Shown here: in pieces, positions 26,871 through 35,956 of the stretch
How the letters are laid out: each line of letters opens with the position of its first letter
How positions within the stretch are numbered: position 1 is the first letter of the stretch
Source: Zoogloea sp016790385
GTDB taxonomy: Bacteria > Pseudomonadota > Gammaproteobacteria > Burkholderiales > Rhodocyclaceae
Length of the DNA: 64,000 bases
Reading direction: 5' to 3' (one strand)
NCBI RefSeq assembly: GCF_041916735.1
Contig: NZ_JAYRYY010000014.1
Translations under genes and position numbers: made by a program
Notes under the pieces: model-generated
Database searches by the model: none
What the model was told of the DNA's origin: nothing
The model's input: the letters and a program-made list of their open reading frames with translations, nothing else

Positions 26871-27671
26871 ATGGCCATGGACGTCGTCGACTACGAGATC
26901 TTCGGCACTGAAATGCAGTACGTGGAGGTGGAGCTCGACCCGGGCGAAGCCGCCATCGGCGAGGCCGGCGTCATGATGTACATGCAGGACGGCATCCAGA
27001 TGGACACCCTGTTCGGCGATGGCTCGGCCCAGCAGAGCGGCTTTCTCGGCAAGCTCATGGGCGCGGGCAAGCGCCTGCTCACCGGCGAGAGCCTGTTCAC
27101 CACGGTCTTCCACAACGAAGGCCGAGGCAAGCGCCGGGTGGCCTTTGCCGCACCCTACCCGGGCAAGATCGTCGCCGTGGATCTGTCCGCCGTGGGCGGC
27201 ACCCTGATCTGCCAGAAGGACGCCTTCCTGGCGGCCGCCAAGGGCGTCTCCCTGGGCATCGCCTTCCAGAAGAAGATCGGCGTCGGCCTGTTTGGCGGCG
27301 AAGGCTTCATCATGCAAAAACTCGACGGCGATGGCATGGCCTTCATCCATGCCGGCGGCACCTTGCTCGAGAAGACCCTGGCCCCGGGCGAAACCCTGCG
27401 GGTGGACACGGGCTGCGTGGTGGCCTTCCAGCCCGGCGTGGATTTCGACATCCAGTACGCGGGCAAGATCAAGACCGCCCTGTTCGGGGGGGAGGGCCTG
27501 TTCTTCGCCACCCTGCGCGGGCCGGGCCGGGTATGGCTGCAATCCCTGCCCCTGTCGCGCCTGGCGGATCGCATCGTGGCCGCCTCCCGCGCCGGCGGAG
27601 GTGGTGGCAAGGAGAGCGGCTCGGTCCTCGGCGGCATCGGGCTCGGCTCCCTGCTCGGCGACGACGAGTGA
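26871..27671 (+). CDS. AIM24/TIGR00266-family protein
   Basis: A 266-aa protein of the AIM24 (TIGR00266) family: a duplicated jelly-roll-like beta fold rich in Gly, with QYVEVELDPGEAAIGEAG near the start and VWLQSLPLSRLADRI near the end. A Gly-rich tail (AGGGGGKESG) is usual. The bacterial function is unknown; the mitochondrial homologue supports inner-membrane architecture. A strong AAAGGAAG ribosome-binding site precedes the ATG. Genes on both sides are signalling genes, but nothing shows a link. Confidence 0.85.
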   Translation: MAMDVVDYEIFGTEMQYVEVELDPGEAAIGEAGVMMYMQDGIQMDTLFGDGSAQQSGFLGKLMGAGKRLLTGESLFTTVFHNEGRGKRRVAFAAPYPGKIVAVDLSAVGGTLICQKDAFLAAAKGVSLGIAFQKKIGVGLFGGEGFIMQKLDGDGMAFIHAGGTLLEKTLAPGETLRVDTGCVVAFQPGVDFDIQYAGKIKTALFGGEGLFFATLRGPGRVWLQSLPLSRLADRIVAASRAGGGGGKESGSVLGGIGLGSLLGDDE

Positions 27672-27740
27672 GCGAGGCTCCCGCCCCGCTGGCCTGGAGG
27701 GGGCGGAAGCGGCGACCGGCGCACCACGGAGCGTGACGAA

Positions 27741-29648
27741 ATGACGCTTGGCAGGCGCCTGGAAACTCAAGAATGCCCGCGGGGAACCGTTATCGGAAGA
27801 AGGATTCCGCTCGGACGTACCCCTGTGACCCCTCCCCGTTCCAGCCCCACTGACCGCGCCGGTCTCTTTGTTCTGAGCGCCTGTCTCGTCGCCGCGCTGC
27901 TGGTGGCCTTCCTCGCCGTTCGCCAGCAAACCGAGCAGCACGGCCGCGAACAGATCGAGCAGGGCACCAGACTGGTCAAGGCGCTCACCGCCATTCCCCT
28001 GGATGGCCTCACCCCCGCCGACGGACGCCCCAACCCCCTGGCGGCCGTCCTGCGCGCCCATGGCAGCGCTGATCTCGCTTTCGGGCTGGTGACCGATCCG
28101 CAGGGCCGCACCCTTGCCGAAGTCACGGCGCCCGGCCTCAGCCCCGCCGTGCAGCCCCTCAACGCCGACCGCCCCGCCGAATGGTTCGGTCATGGCCCCG
28201 TCGACAGCGGAGTGGCCGGCCTCGACCTGATGGAGTTCCACGGGCCCCTGCTCAGCGATGGACATCTGGAAGGCTTTGTGCGCATTGCCTTCCGGGCCCC
28301 CGGCATGGGTTTCACTGCCAGCCAGCTCCCTTTTCTGGCCGGCCTGGCCCTGCCGGTGCTGTTGCTGGTGCCGCTGTTCTTCTTCCTGCTGCGCAGCCAG
28401 CTGCGCCCCCTGCAAGCCCTCGGCGCCCGCCTGGAAACCCTCGCCACCGCCCCCCCGGGCGAGGCTTCCGCCCGTGACGTGGTGAGCCGCTTCGCCCTGT
28501 TCCTGGACGCCGCGGAACGACGCATCCGCGAACTCGAGTCCACCCGCGACGATTCCGAAACCTCGGTCAAGCTGCTGGGCTACAAGAAGGAAAAAGTCGA
28601 GAGCGCCCTGGAAACCCTGCCCGAGGGTGTACTCGTGCTTGATGAGGGTGAAGTGGCGGTGTTCGCCAATGCCAAGGTCGGCCCCCTGCTCGGCACCGAC
28701 CCGGCCAGCCTGCTGCACAAGGAGCCCTCCGCCTGGTCCATCGCCCCGGAGATCCTGAGCGTGCTCGCGCCCCTGGTCGGCAACCAGGCCGGCGCTGTCA
28801 AACACACCGCCAGCTACCATCCGGGGGGCGACGAGAACCGCCGCGTCAGCGTTTGGTCCCTGCCCCTGTTCGCCCCCCGCGACGCCACACGACGCCTGGG
28901 CACCCTGCTGGTCCTGCGGGAAACCACCGACCAGTTGCTGGCCGCCCGCGCCCGGGACGAGTTCATCGCCCATGTCGCCCATGAGCTGAAGACTCCCCTG
29001 GCCAACATCAGCCTTTACGGAGAACTGCTGCGGGACGAACCGGATCTGCCCGACGAAACCCGCGTCGAAGCCATCAACACGGTCTGCGACGAGGCCGAGC
29101 GGGCCGCGGCGCTCATCGGCAACCTCCTCAACATTTCGCGGATCGAGGCCGGCAGCATCGTCATCGAGCGCCAGTGGGTGCGCCTGGGCGACCTGCTCAA
29201 CGACTGCATGGAGCACCTCTCCCACGGGGGGCGCGCCCATCACCTCCGCCTGCGGGTGGACGTCCCCCCCGACCTTTCCCCGGTGGAACTGGACAAGGAT
29301 CTGCTGCGCATCGCCCTCAACAACCTCCTCACCAATGCCGCCAAGTACAACCGGGATGATGGCGAGGTGGTCCTGTCGGCCGAAGAGAGCGACGAGCGCA
29401 TCCAGATTTCGGTACAGGACACGGGCATCGGCATTCCCGCCGCCGACCTCGAACGGATTTTCGAGAAGTTCTATCGCTCCGCCGACCAGGAAGCCGTCTC
29501 CCGCGGCGGTCACGGCCTCGGCCTTTACCTGGCGCGCCAGATCGTCGAGATGCACCAAGGTCAGATCAGCGTGGTCAGCCAGCCTGGCCAGGGCACTCGG
29601 GTCACCCTGAGCTTCCGCAAACCGCATGTTCTTCTGAGGGCAGCATGA
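27741..29648 (+). CDS. Sensor histidine kinase
   Basis: A 635-aa membrane kinase: membrane helix at about 43-60, a periplasmic region of about 130 residues, a second helix (about 195-217), a HAMP-like segment, a PAS-like domain (about 290-395), HisKA with H414 (VAHELKTPLANI) and HATPase (NNLLTNAAKYN, DTGIGI, GGHGLGLYLAR). The ATG at 27741 is used; an in-frame GTG at 27825 with AAGGA 20 nt upstream is the alternative and would remove 28 basic residues. It overlaps the next receiver gene by ATGA. It opens the run of genes leading into the pilus-like machine, which it probably helps to regulate. Confidence 0.87.
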   Translation: MTLGRRLETQECPRGTVIGRRIPLGRTPVTPPRSSPTDRAGLFVLSACLVAALLVAFLAVRQQTEQHGREQIEQGTRLVKALTAIPLDGLTPADGRPNPLAAVLRAHGSADLAFGLVTDPQGRTLAEVTAPGLSPAVQPLNADRPAEWFGHGPVDSGVAGLDLMEFHGPLLSDGHLEGFVRIAFRAPGMGFTASQLPFLAGLALPVLLLVPLFFFLLRSQLRPLQALGARLETLATAPPGEASARDVVSRFALFLDAAERRIRELESTRDDSETSVKLLGYKKEKVESALETLPEGVLVLDEGEVAVFANAKVGPLLGTDPASLLHKEPSAWSIAPEILSVLAPLVGNQAGAVKHTASYHPGGDENRRVSVWSLPLFAPRDATRRLGTLLVLRETTDQLLAARARDEFIAHVAHELKTPLANISLYGELLRDEPDLPDETRVEAINTVCDEAERAAALIGNLLNISRIEAGSIVIERQWVRLGDLLNDCMEHLSHGGRAHHLRLRVDVPPDLSPVELDKDLLRIALNNLLTNAAKYNRDDGEVVLSAEESDERIQISVQDTGIGIPAADLERIFEKFYRSADQEAVSRGGHGLGLYLARQIVEMHQGQISVVSQPGQGTRVTLSFRKPHVLLRAA

Positions 29649-30025
29649 AGCGCCTTTTAGTCGTCGACGACGAACCCCATGTGGCCCGCGTGCTGCGCGT
29701 CAGTCTGGCCAAGGATGGCTGGACGGTCGAGACGGCCCGCGATGGCGCTGAAGCGCTGAGAGCCATCGCTGCCACCCCCCCTGACGTGATGATCACCGAC
29801 ATCCAGATGCCCGGCATGGGCGGGGAGGAACTGTGCCGAGAGCTCCACGCCAGCCTCCCCCACCGCCCCTTTCCCATCCTCGTGATGACGTCCATGACGG
29901 CCCGCGACCAGCGGGAATGGGCGCGCGACCTGGGTGCAATCGAATTTCTCGAAAAGCCGGTCAGCCCCCGCCGCATCGCTGCGCTGCTGACCCAACTGCT
30001 CCGCCAGGAGACAAACAATGCCTGA
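29645..30025 (+). CDS. Single-domain response regulator
   Basis: A 126-aa receiver-only protein with D8-D9, phospho-acceptor D52 (VMITDIQMPGMGG), T in LVMTSM, and K in EKPVSP. No output domain. It is coupled to the kinase upstream by ATGA and overlaps the HD-GYP gene downstream by 8 bp, so the likely path is kinase to this receiver to the HD-GYP protein or to the STAS-ATPase. Confidence 0.9.
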   Translation: MKRLLVVDDEPHVARVLRVSLAKDGWTVETARDGAEALRAIAATPPDVMITDIQMPGMGGEELCRELHASLPHRPFPILVMTSMTARDQREWARDLGAIEFLEKPVSPRRIAALLTQLLRQETNNA

Positions 30026-31520
30026 TTCCTATACCCGCAGCCTCGCCCGCTATGGACGCTGGCTGCAACGCAGCGCCGGCCCGCAGTTCAAGGTGGGCAT
30101 TGGCCGCAGTGAAGGCGGCTTGCTGTGGCCCGACGACGCTGCCGACCTTGCCGACGCCATCGGCGCCCACCCGCTGTGCGCCAACCTCCAGGCGCCGCTG
30201 TCCATGCAGCGGCTCGACAGCGCCCAAGGCTCGCTCTTTCTCCGTGCCGTCACCCTGCCGGATGCTGCCGGCCAGGGCATCTTGCTGGCCATGGCCAGCC
30301 GCGATCAGAACCCTTCCGAGATCGAACTGGATGCCCTGGCCGACGCCATGGACGACGTGGCTGCGGCCCTCGACGACGCCACCCACCTCAATACCGAGAT
30401 GGATCTGCTGGCCGGCGAACTGGCCGAACGCTACGAGGAACTCCACCTGGTCTACGAGATCGACCGCCACCTGGCCAACCAGGATCTCGGAACGGAAGTC
30501 CTGCAAGACCTGCTGCAAAGTTGCGCCGAGCAGCTCAATGCCGATGTGGCCTGCTTTGTAAGGCCGGCCGACAACCTGACCATCTCCGCCACCAATCTCA
30601 GCAAGCCCATCCACAACCTGGACCTGGTGCTGGTCGAAATGCGCGGCGACCTGTTCCGCTTCGTCTCATCCAGCCGTGCCACGCTGGTCATCAACAGCAC
30701 CGAAGACCCGCGCCGCGCCTACATCTTCACCGACATGCCGTACAAGGTGCTGGCCTGCCCGGTTTTCCAGGGCATTGAGATGCCGGCCATGCTCGTGCTG
30801 CTCAACCACAACCACAAGCCCGACTTTTCAAACAGCGACCGCCGCCTGGGCGAGGTGATGGCCCACCAGATCGCCAACGTGATGCACATGCAGGGCATGT
30901 TCGCGGAGATGCGGCGTTTTACCGAACAGATGGCTGCCGCCCTGATCGAGGCCGTGGAGGCGAAAGACCCCTATACCCGCGGCCACTCGGAGCGGGTGCA
31001 CCTGCTGTCCATGCGCCTCGGCCAGGGTCTGCGCCTGCGCGCCGAAGAGATGGAGAACCTGCACTGGGGGTCCCTGCTCCACGACGTGGGCAAGATCGGC
31101 ATTCCCGACGCCGTGCTGTGCAAGCCCGGGCGCCTGACTTCGGATGAGTACACCTTCATCAAGGTCCATCCCGAACGCTCCTACGAGATCCTGCGTCACG
31201 TGGACCGCCTCAAGGGGGCGATCGACGGCGCCCGCCATCACCAGGAAAAATTCGACGGCACCGGCTATCCCCACGGCCTGCGCGGCACCAGCATTCCGCT
31301 GCTGGCGCGGATCATCGCCGTGGCCGACACCTACGACAGCATCACCAGTTCCCGCGCTTACCGGGCTGGCAGCACCCATGAGGCCGCCGTCAAGGAAATG
31401 ACCCGGGTCAGCGGCACCCAGCTCGACCCCGAGCTGCTCGACGTCTTCCTGCGCATCTGCGAAGACGATCCGGCCCTGCTGGTGAAGCTGGGCGTTCGGC
31501 GGGAGTGGGACGATCACTAA
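30018..31520 (+). CDS. GAF-like/HD-GYP phosphodiesterase
   Basis: A 500-aa protein without a receiver. Residues about 130-290 look like a GAF domain following a helical segment (AERYEELHLVYEIDRHLA). The C-terminal HD-GYP domain has H355-D356 (LLHDVGKIGIPDAVL), HHQEKFDGTGYPHGL and SITSSRAYRAG, so c-di-GMP hydrolysis is expected. The last codons overlap the start of the pilus-type ATPase gene, whose N-terminal MshEN motifs are predicted to bind c-di-GMP. The tight coupling suggests that this enzyme sets the local c-di-GMP supply for that ATPase. A GGAGACAA ribosome-binding site precedes the ATG. Confidence 0.92.
   Translation: MPDSYTRSLARYGRWLQRSAGPQFKVGIGRSEGGLLWPDDAADLADAIGAHPLCANLQAPLSMQRLDSAQGSLFLRAVTLPDAAGQGILLAMASRDQNPSEIELDALADAMDDVAAALDDATHLNTEMDLLAGELAERYEELHLVYEIDRHLANQDLGTEVLQDLLQSCAEQLNADVACFVRPADNLTISATNLSKPIHNLDLVLVEMRGDLFRFVSSSRATLVINSTEDPRRAYIFTDMPYKVLACPVFQGIEMPAMLVLLNHNHKPDFSNSDRRLGEVMAHQIANVMHMQGMFAEMRRFTEQMAAALIEAVEAKDPYTRGHSERVHLLSMRLGQGLRLRAEEMENLHWGSLLHDVGKIGIPDAVLCKPGRLTSDEYTFIKVHPERSYEILRHVDRLKGAIDGARHHQEKFDGTGYPHGLRGTSIPLLARIIAVADTYDSITSSRAYRAGSTHEAAVKEMTRVSGTQLDPELLDVFLRICEDDPALLVKLGVRREWDDH
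31501..31505 (+). promoter_or_regulatory. Ribosome-binding site supporting an ATC start
   Basis: GGGAG lies 7 nt before the ATC at 31513, ideal spacing for initiation there. No ATG, GTG or TTG occurs in that frame between the upstream stop (31483-31485) and the GTG at 31594, which would delete part of the STAS domain. Confidence 0.6.
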
Positions 31521-33564
31521 GGACATCGTCCGCACCCGCGCGGGCACCCTCACCTATCTGGCGCCCGAAGGTGCCCTCCACGACGGCGAGGCCGTGGGCG
31601 GCCTGGGCACAGCGATCGAGGCCTGCATCGCCAGCCATGAACTCCGGGTGGTGCTTGACCTGGGCAAGGTCACCCTGCTGTCCAGCCAGGCGCTGGCCCA
31701 GCTTCTCGCCTGCAGCGCCCGCCTTGCCGGACTGGGAGGCTGGCTGCGCCTCAACGCACCCAACCCGCTTATCGGCGACATCCTGCTGGCGACCGGCCTT
31801 GATCGTCGCCTCGAGATCTTCGACAGCGGCGGCCCCGAGGCAAGCCCCCAGGCAGTACCGCCACCCAGCGCAGGGCGGCGGCTCGGCGACCTCCTGATCG
31901 AGCGCGGCCTGGCCACCCCCGATCAGCTCGCCGAGGCAGCCCGCCTGCAACGCCAGCTCGGCCTGCGCATCGGGCGCATCCTGATCGAAAAGGGCTGGGT
32001 GCCCGAACACGAGTTGCTACAGGCCCTCTCGGCCCAGCTCGAGGTGCCCTATCTGGCCATGCGCCCGGGTCTCTTCGACCCCAGCATCGCCGAAGCCCTC
32101 CCCCAGGACATGGCGCGCCGGCTGGGCGTGCTGCCCATGTTCCGGATTGCCAACGAACTCACCCTCGCCACCACCGACCCCCAGTCCATGCCGGTGGCCG
32201 ACGAGATCGAGCGGGCCAGCGGCTGTCGCCTGCGCTGGGTGCTGGCCGCCGCCGACGCCATCCAGAAATCGCTCTTCGAGGCCTACTCCGGCACTGCCTA
32301 CGATCCCGACCTGATCGACGGCAATGCCATGGACCTGGAGGTCATCGAGAACCGGAGCCAGGGGGGCGACGCCAACACCATCGACGAGATGGCGGCCGGC
32401 AGCCCGGTGATCAATCTGGTCAACTCCATCATCCAGCGGGCCATCCACGACAACGCCAGCGACATCCACCTGGAACTGTTCCGCGCCAAGGCACGGGTGC
32501 GCTTTCGCATCGACGGGGTGCTTTACGAAGTGATGAACCCGCGGCCCGACCTGTTTCCGGCCCTCATCTCGCGCCTCAAGGTGATGGCCAACCTGGACAT
32601 CGCCGAACGCCGTCTGCCCCAGGATGGCCGCATCCAGGTGTCCACCCAGGGCCGCACCGTGGACCTGCGCTTCTCGTCCCTGCCGGGTATCTACGGTGAG
32701 AAGGTGGTGCTGCGGGTGCTCGACAAGGGCAACACCGTCCTCGACCTGCACCGCCTCGGCCTTGCCGACGGCAACCTGGAGCGGTTCAAGCGCCTGCTGG
32801 CCCGCAGCCATGGCCTGCTGCTCGTCACCGGCCCCACCGGCAGCGGCAAGACCACCACCCTCTACGGAGCCATCGACCACCTGCGCAGTATCGAGAAGAA
32901 CATCGTCACCATCGAAGACCCGGTGGAGTATCAGCTCGACATCATCAACCAGAACCAGGTGAACGAGGCGGTCGGACTCACTTTCCCGCGCATCCTGCGC
33001 CACGTACTCCGGCAGGACCCGGACATCATCATGGTTGGCGAAATCCGCGACCGCCAGACCGCCGAGATCGCCGTGCAGGCCGCCCTGACCGGGCACCTGG
33101 TGCTGTCCACCCTGCACACCAACGATGCCATCGGCGCCGTCGCCCGCCTGGTGGACATGGGCGTCGAACCCTATCTGCTGTCCTCCGCCCTGATCGGCGT
33201 GATGGCCCAGCGCCTGGTGCGCCGGATCTGCCCCGAATGCCGGACAACCTACATCGCCCCGCCCGAACTGGTGGAGCGCTTCGAGTGGCATCGCCGCGGC
33301 CAGGTCATGCTGGCCCATGGGCGTGGCTGCCGCAACTGCTACGACAGCGGCTACAAGGGCCGCGTCGCCATCCACGAACTCATCGACATCGACCGCCCCC
33401 TGCAAAGCCTCATCGTTGCCGACGCAGGCTACGAGAGTCTGCGCGAGCATGTGCGCCGCGGCCCGTGGCCCGGCCTCTTCGACGACGGCCTGGAGAGAGT
33501 GCTGGGCGGTCACACGACCCTGGAGGAAATCTCCCGGGTCGTGCTACAGGATCAGGGAGGCTGA
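31513..33564 (+). CDS. STAS-MshEN type IV pilus/type II secretion assembly ATPase (GspE/PilB/MshE family)
   Basis: A 683-aa assembly ATPase if read from ATC 31513. Residues about 1-105 form a STAS domain (LRVVLDLGKVTLLSSQALAQLL), normally an anti-sigma-antagonist or partner-binding fold. Two MshEN c-di-GMP motifs follow at 123-146 and 152-175, matching R[LI]GxxLxxxGxxxxxxLxxAxxxQ at every fixed position. The motor has Walker A GPTGSGKTT (about 439-447), the Asp box (EDPVEY), DIIMVGEIRDRQTAE, the His box, and a CPEC...CRNC zinc site. It powers pseudopilin polymerisation at the cytoplasmic face. The start is unusual: SD spacing and STAS completeness favour ATC overlapping the HD-GYP stop; GTG 31594 is the conventional choice. 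Confidence 0.88.
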   Translation: MTKDIVRTRAGTLTYLAPEGALHDGEAVGGLGTAIEACIASHELRVVLDLGKVTLLSSQALAQLLACSARLAGLGGWLRLNAPNPLIGDILLATGLDRRLEIFDSGGPEASPQAVPPPSAGRRLGDLLIERGLATPDQLAEAARLQRQLGLRIGRILIEKGWVPEHELLQALSAQLEVPYLAMRPGLFDPSIAEALPQDMARRLGVLPMFRIANELTLATTDPQSMPVADEIERASGCRLRWVLAAADAIQKSLFEAYSGTAYDPDLIDGNAMDLEVIENRSQGGDANTIDEMAAGSPVINLVNSIIQRAIHDNASDIHLELFRAKARVRFRIDGVLYEVMNPRPDLFPALISRLKVMANLDIAERRLPQDGRIQVSTQGRTVDLRFSSLPGIYGEKVVLRVLDKGNTVLDLHRLGLADGNLERFKRLLARSHGLLLVTGPTGSGKTTTLYGAIDHLRSIEKNIVTIEDPVEYQLDIINQNQVNEAVGLTFPRILRHVLRQDPDIIMVGEIRDRQTAEIAVQAALTGHLVLSTLHTNDAIGAVARLVDMGVEPYLLSSALIGVMAQRLVRRICPECRTTYIAPPELVERFEWHRRGQVMLAHGRGCRNCYDSGYKGRVAIHELIDIDRPLQSLIVADAGYESLREHVRRGPWPGLFDDGLERVLGGHTTLEEISRVVLQDQGG

Positions 33565-33566
33565 TC

Positions 33567-34685
33567 ATGGCCATCGAACTCGGCTCCGCCGCCAGCCCGG
33601 ACACACCGGCCCCCACGCCTGCCAGTCGTGGTTTCAGCCTGCTGCCCAGCCGTGTCGGGGTGGCCGACCGCATCGCCTTCACCGAACAACTGGCCCTGCT
33701 GCTTGAGGCCGGCGTGCCCCTTCACACCGCCATCCACGAGCTGCAACGCCAGTCACGCAAACCGGCGGTGAGCCGGATCCTCGGCGAGATTCATACCGAC
33801 ATCCTTGACGGCAGGCCCCTGTCCCGCGCCCTGGCGCACCAACCTGCCATGTTTCCGGCCACCTACACCCATCTGGTCGCGGCAGCTGAGGAGGGGGGCT
33901 TCCTGACCGAAATCCTCGATCAGCTCAAGGATCTGGACGAAAAAGCCCAGAACCTGCGCGTGGCCCTGGTGTCGGCCCTGACCTATCCGGCCGTGCTGCT
34001 GAGCCTGTCCACTGTGGTGGTGTGCTTCATCCTGCTCTGGGTCTTCCCCCGTTTTGCCGATCTCTTCGAGTCGATCCACGACCGCCTGCCCTTCACCACC
34101 CTGATCCTGATGGCCCTCAGCGACTTCCTGCGTCAGTACGGCGGCCTGGTGCTGGCCGGCCTGGCTGCGGCATTGCTGGCCGGCCGGCGCCTGCTCGCCA
34201 GCGCGGCACCGCGAGCCGCCCTGGAACGCGGCCTGATGGCTTTGCCCGGCCTGGGCCAGACCCTCATGGGCATCCACATGGTGAGGGTGTTCCGCATCCT
34301 GTCTCTCTCCCTGCAACACGGCGTGCCCCTTCTGAAGGCCCTCACCGCCGCTGAAGAAGTGGCTTCCACCGCCGCCTTGCGCACCGGCATGCAGCACATG
34401 CGCGTCAGCGTGGAAGAAGGGCGCGGCCTCTCCGCCGCCCTCGCCCAACTTGATTTCATCCCCCCCCTGGCTCAGGAAATGCTCGCCACCGGGGAACGCA
34501 CCGGGCACCTGGCCAAGGTGCTCGAACGCCTCTCCGAACACTACCAGCGCAAGCTGGAACACCGTCTCGCCACCCTGGCCAAGATCGTCGAACCCGCCAT
34601 GCTGCTGATCATGGGCGCCCTCGTCGCCATGATCGTCAGCGCCCTGATCCTGCCGATCTTCAAGCTGTCCGCCGCCGTGCATTGA
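33567..34685 (+). CDS. Type II secretion/type IV pilus platform protein (GspF/PilC family)
   Basis: A 372-aa inner-membrane platform protein with the duplicated T2SSF domain (about 40-165 and 240-365) and three membrane helices (about 138-160, 185-205 and 340-365). Motifs include FTEQLALLLEAGVPLHTAIHEL, AAEEGGFLTEIL and ATGERTGHLAKVLERL, where the paired Gly-Glu-x-x-G elements are the family signature. It starts 2 bp after the ATPase stop; a longer reading would overlap that gene and lacks homology. Confidence 0.93.
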   Translation: MAIELGSAASPDTPAPTPASRGFSLLPSRVGVADRIAFTEQLALLLEAGVPLHTAIHELQRQSRKPAVSRILGEIHTDILDGRPLSRALAHQPAMFPATYTHLVAAAEEGGFLTEILDQLKDLDEKAQNLRVALVSALTYPAVLLSLSTVVVCFILLWVFPRFADLFESIHDRLPFTTLILMALSDFLRQYGGLVLAGLAAALLAGRRLLASAAPRAALERGLMALPGLGQTLMGIHMVRVFRILSLSLQHGVPLLKALTAAEEVASTAALRTGMQHMRVSVEEGRGLSAALAQLDFIPPLAQEMLATGERTGHLAKVLERLSEHYQRKLEHRLATLAKIVEPAMLLIMGALVAMIVSALILPIFKLSAAVH

Positions 34686-34709
34686 CAGGGGAAATGCGTG
34701 ACATATGAC
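34682..34709 (+). promoter_or_regulatory. Possible sigma70 promoter of the pseudopilin gene
   Basis: TTGACA (34682-34687), a 16-nt spacer and TATGAC overlap the GspF stop codon, about 120 bp before the pilin start. A separate promoter would fit the need for much more major pilin than ATPase. The -10 is only 4/6, so this is tentative. Confidence 0.35.
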
Positions 34710-34830
34710 GCCCAAGATAACCTGATTTAACAATTAGACTCTCAACTTTCAGACCTAGCGGACGTAACACACAACCATGCGCCAGCCAGTCCAGGGAAAG
34801 TCTCTTCCCGTCCCGTCAACGGAGTCCCCA

Positions 34831-35337
34831 ATGATGATTCGTCGCCCCCGTCTCAACGCCGGTTTCACGCTGGTGGAACTGCTGATCGTCGTTGTGATTC
34901 TTGGCGTCCTCGCCGCCATCGCGATCCCGCAGTTCTCAGCGTCCACCGACGACAGCAAGCTCGCCGCCCTTGACGCCAGCCTCAACAACCTGCGCACCGC
35001 CATCGAGCTCTATTACCAGCAGCATGGCCACTACCCAAGCGCCGTGACCGGCGGCGGCACCTACGCGGTGAACACCGAGGCCACCTTCACCGCCCAGCTC
35101 GCCAGCTTTACCAGCGCGGCCGGCGTGGTCAGCACCACCAAGGACGCCACCTACAAGTACGGCCCCTATCTCAAGAAGGCCACCCTGCCGGCCGAACCGA
35201 TCAACAACATCGCCACCGTCGAGATCGTCACCACCGGCGCCCTCGGCATGACCGCCAGCGGCACCACCGGCGGCTGGAAGTTCGACAACAAGACCGGCCA
35301 GTTGATCGCCAACATCACGGCCTACCAGACCCGCTAA
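34831..35337 (+). CDS. Major type IV pilin-like protein / GspG-type pseudopilin
   Basis: A 168-aa prepilin: short basic leader, cleavage site G|FTLVELL with Glu at +5, a hydrophobic helix (LIVVVILGVLAAIAIPQF) and a globular domain with YYQQHGHYPS, typical of GspG/MshA-like pilins. The C-terminal half is Thr/Gly-rich (YAVNTEATFTAQLASF, GGWKFDNKTGQLIANI). It has no cysteines, so lacks the disulfide loop of PilA. It follows the platform gene by 145 bp and has GGAG 7 nt before the ATG. A prepilin peptidase must be supplied from elsewhere. Confidence 0.92.
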   Translation: MMIRRPRLNAGFTLVELLIVVVILGVLAAIAIPQFSASTDDSKLAALDASLNNLRTAIELYYQQHGHYPSAVTGGGTYAVNTEATFTAQLASFTSAAGVVSTTKDATYKYGPYLKKATLPAEPINNIATVEIVTTGALGMTASGTTGGWKFDNKTGQLIANITAYQTR

Positions 35338-35347
35338 GCCCCCGGCC

Positions 35348-35956
35348 TTGGCCCGGCACCGCACTCCGCCCGGATCGCCCCGCCCCCGCGATACCCCTTC
35401 AGGCCCGCTCCGCTGTCGCGGCCTCACCCTCATCGAACTCCTCTTGGTTGTCAGCCTGCTCGCCATGCTGGCCGCAACGACCGTTCCGATACTCATCGGC
35501 GCAAGCCTCCCGACCCAAGCCAGGGAGGGCGCGGAACGTATCGCCGCTGCACTGCGCTTCGCCCGTGACGAGAGCCTGCGCACAGCACGCCCCCACGGGG
35601 TATCGCTCACCGCCAACACCGATTCGGACACGCTCAAGGTGTTCGTGCTGGATACCAGCACCCTTCCGCCCACCCCCCAGTTCAGCGTGCGCCACCCCCT
35701 TTCACGGCAGGAGTATGCCGAGGCCCTGGGCAGCAGCAGCCCCTTCCCCGCCGCACGGGCCGATGGCCAAGGCTTCGTCAGCGCAATGGGAAGCACCAGT
35801 CAGCTCCTGTTCACAGCCGACGGCGCCCCGGCCATTCTCAACGGTGCCAGCCTGCTCCGCCTGAGCGGCGCCAGCGTATGGATTCGCATCAATGCCGGCG
35901 CCCACAGCCAGAACGTGCTGGTGGCCACAGAGACCGGACGGGTGACCCTGCAATGA
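35348..35956 (+). CDS. Minor pseudopilin (GspH/FimT-like)
   Basis: A 202-aa prepilin with an unusually long leader (about 25 residues, Pro/Arg-rich) before the cleavage site RG|LTLIELLLVV; Glu at +5 is kept. The globular part includes AERIAAALRFARDESLRTARPHGV, the GspH/FimT signature. The start is TTG at 35348; the long leader hints that a shorter start might be used, but no ATG or GTG lies before the cleavage site in frame. It overlaps the next gene by ATGA. Confidence 0.8.
   Translation: MARHRTPPGSPRPRDTPSGPLRCRGLTLIELLLVVSLLAMLAATTVPILIGASLPTQAREGAERIAAALRFARDESLRTARPHGVSLTANTDSDTLKVFVLDTSTLPPTPQFSVRHPLSRQEYAEALGSSSPFPAARADGQGFVSAMGSTSQLLFTADGAPAILNGASLLRLSGASVWIRINAGAHSQNVLVATETGRVTLQ

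Noticed and set aside
25629..29627. A 1332-codon minus-strand open frame
   Set aside because: It runs opposite the hybrid kinase end, HD-GYP, AIM24 and kinase genes, all with conserved motifs; the frame has no domain and reflects codon bias.
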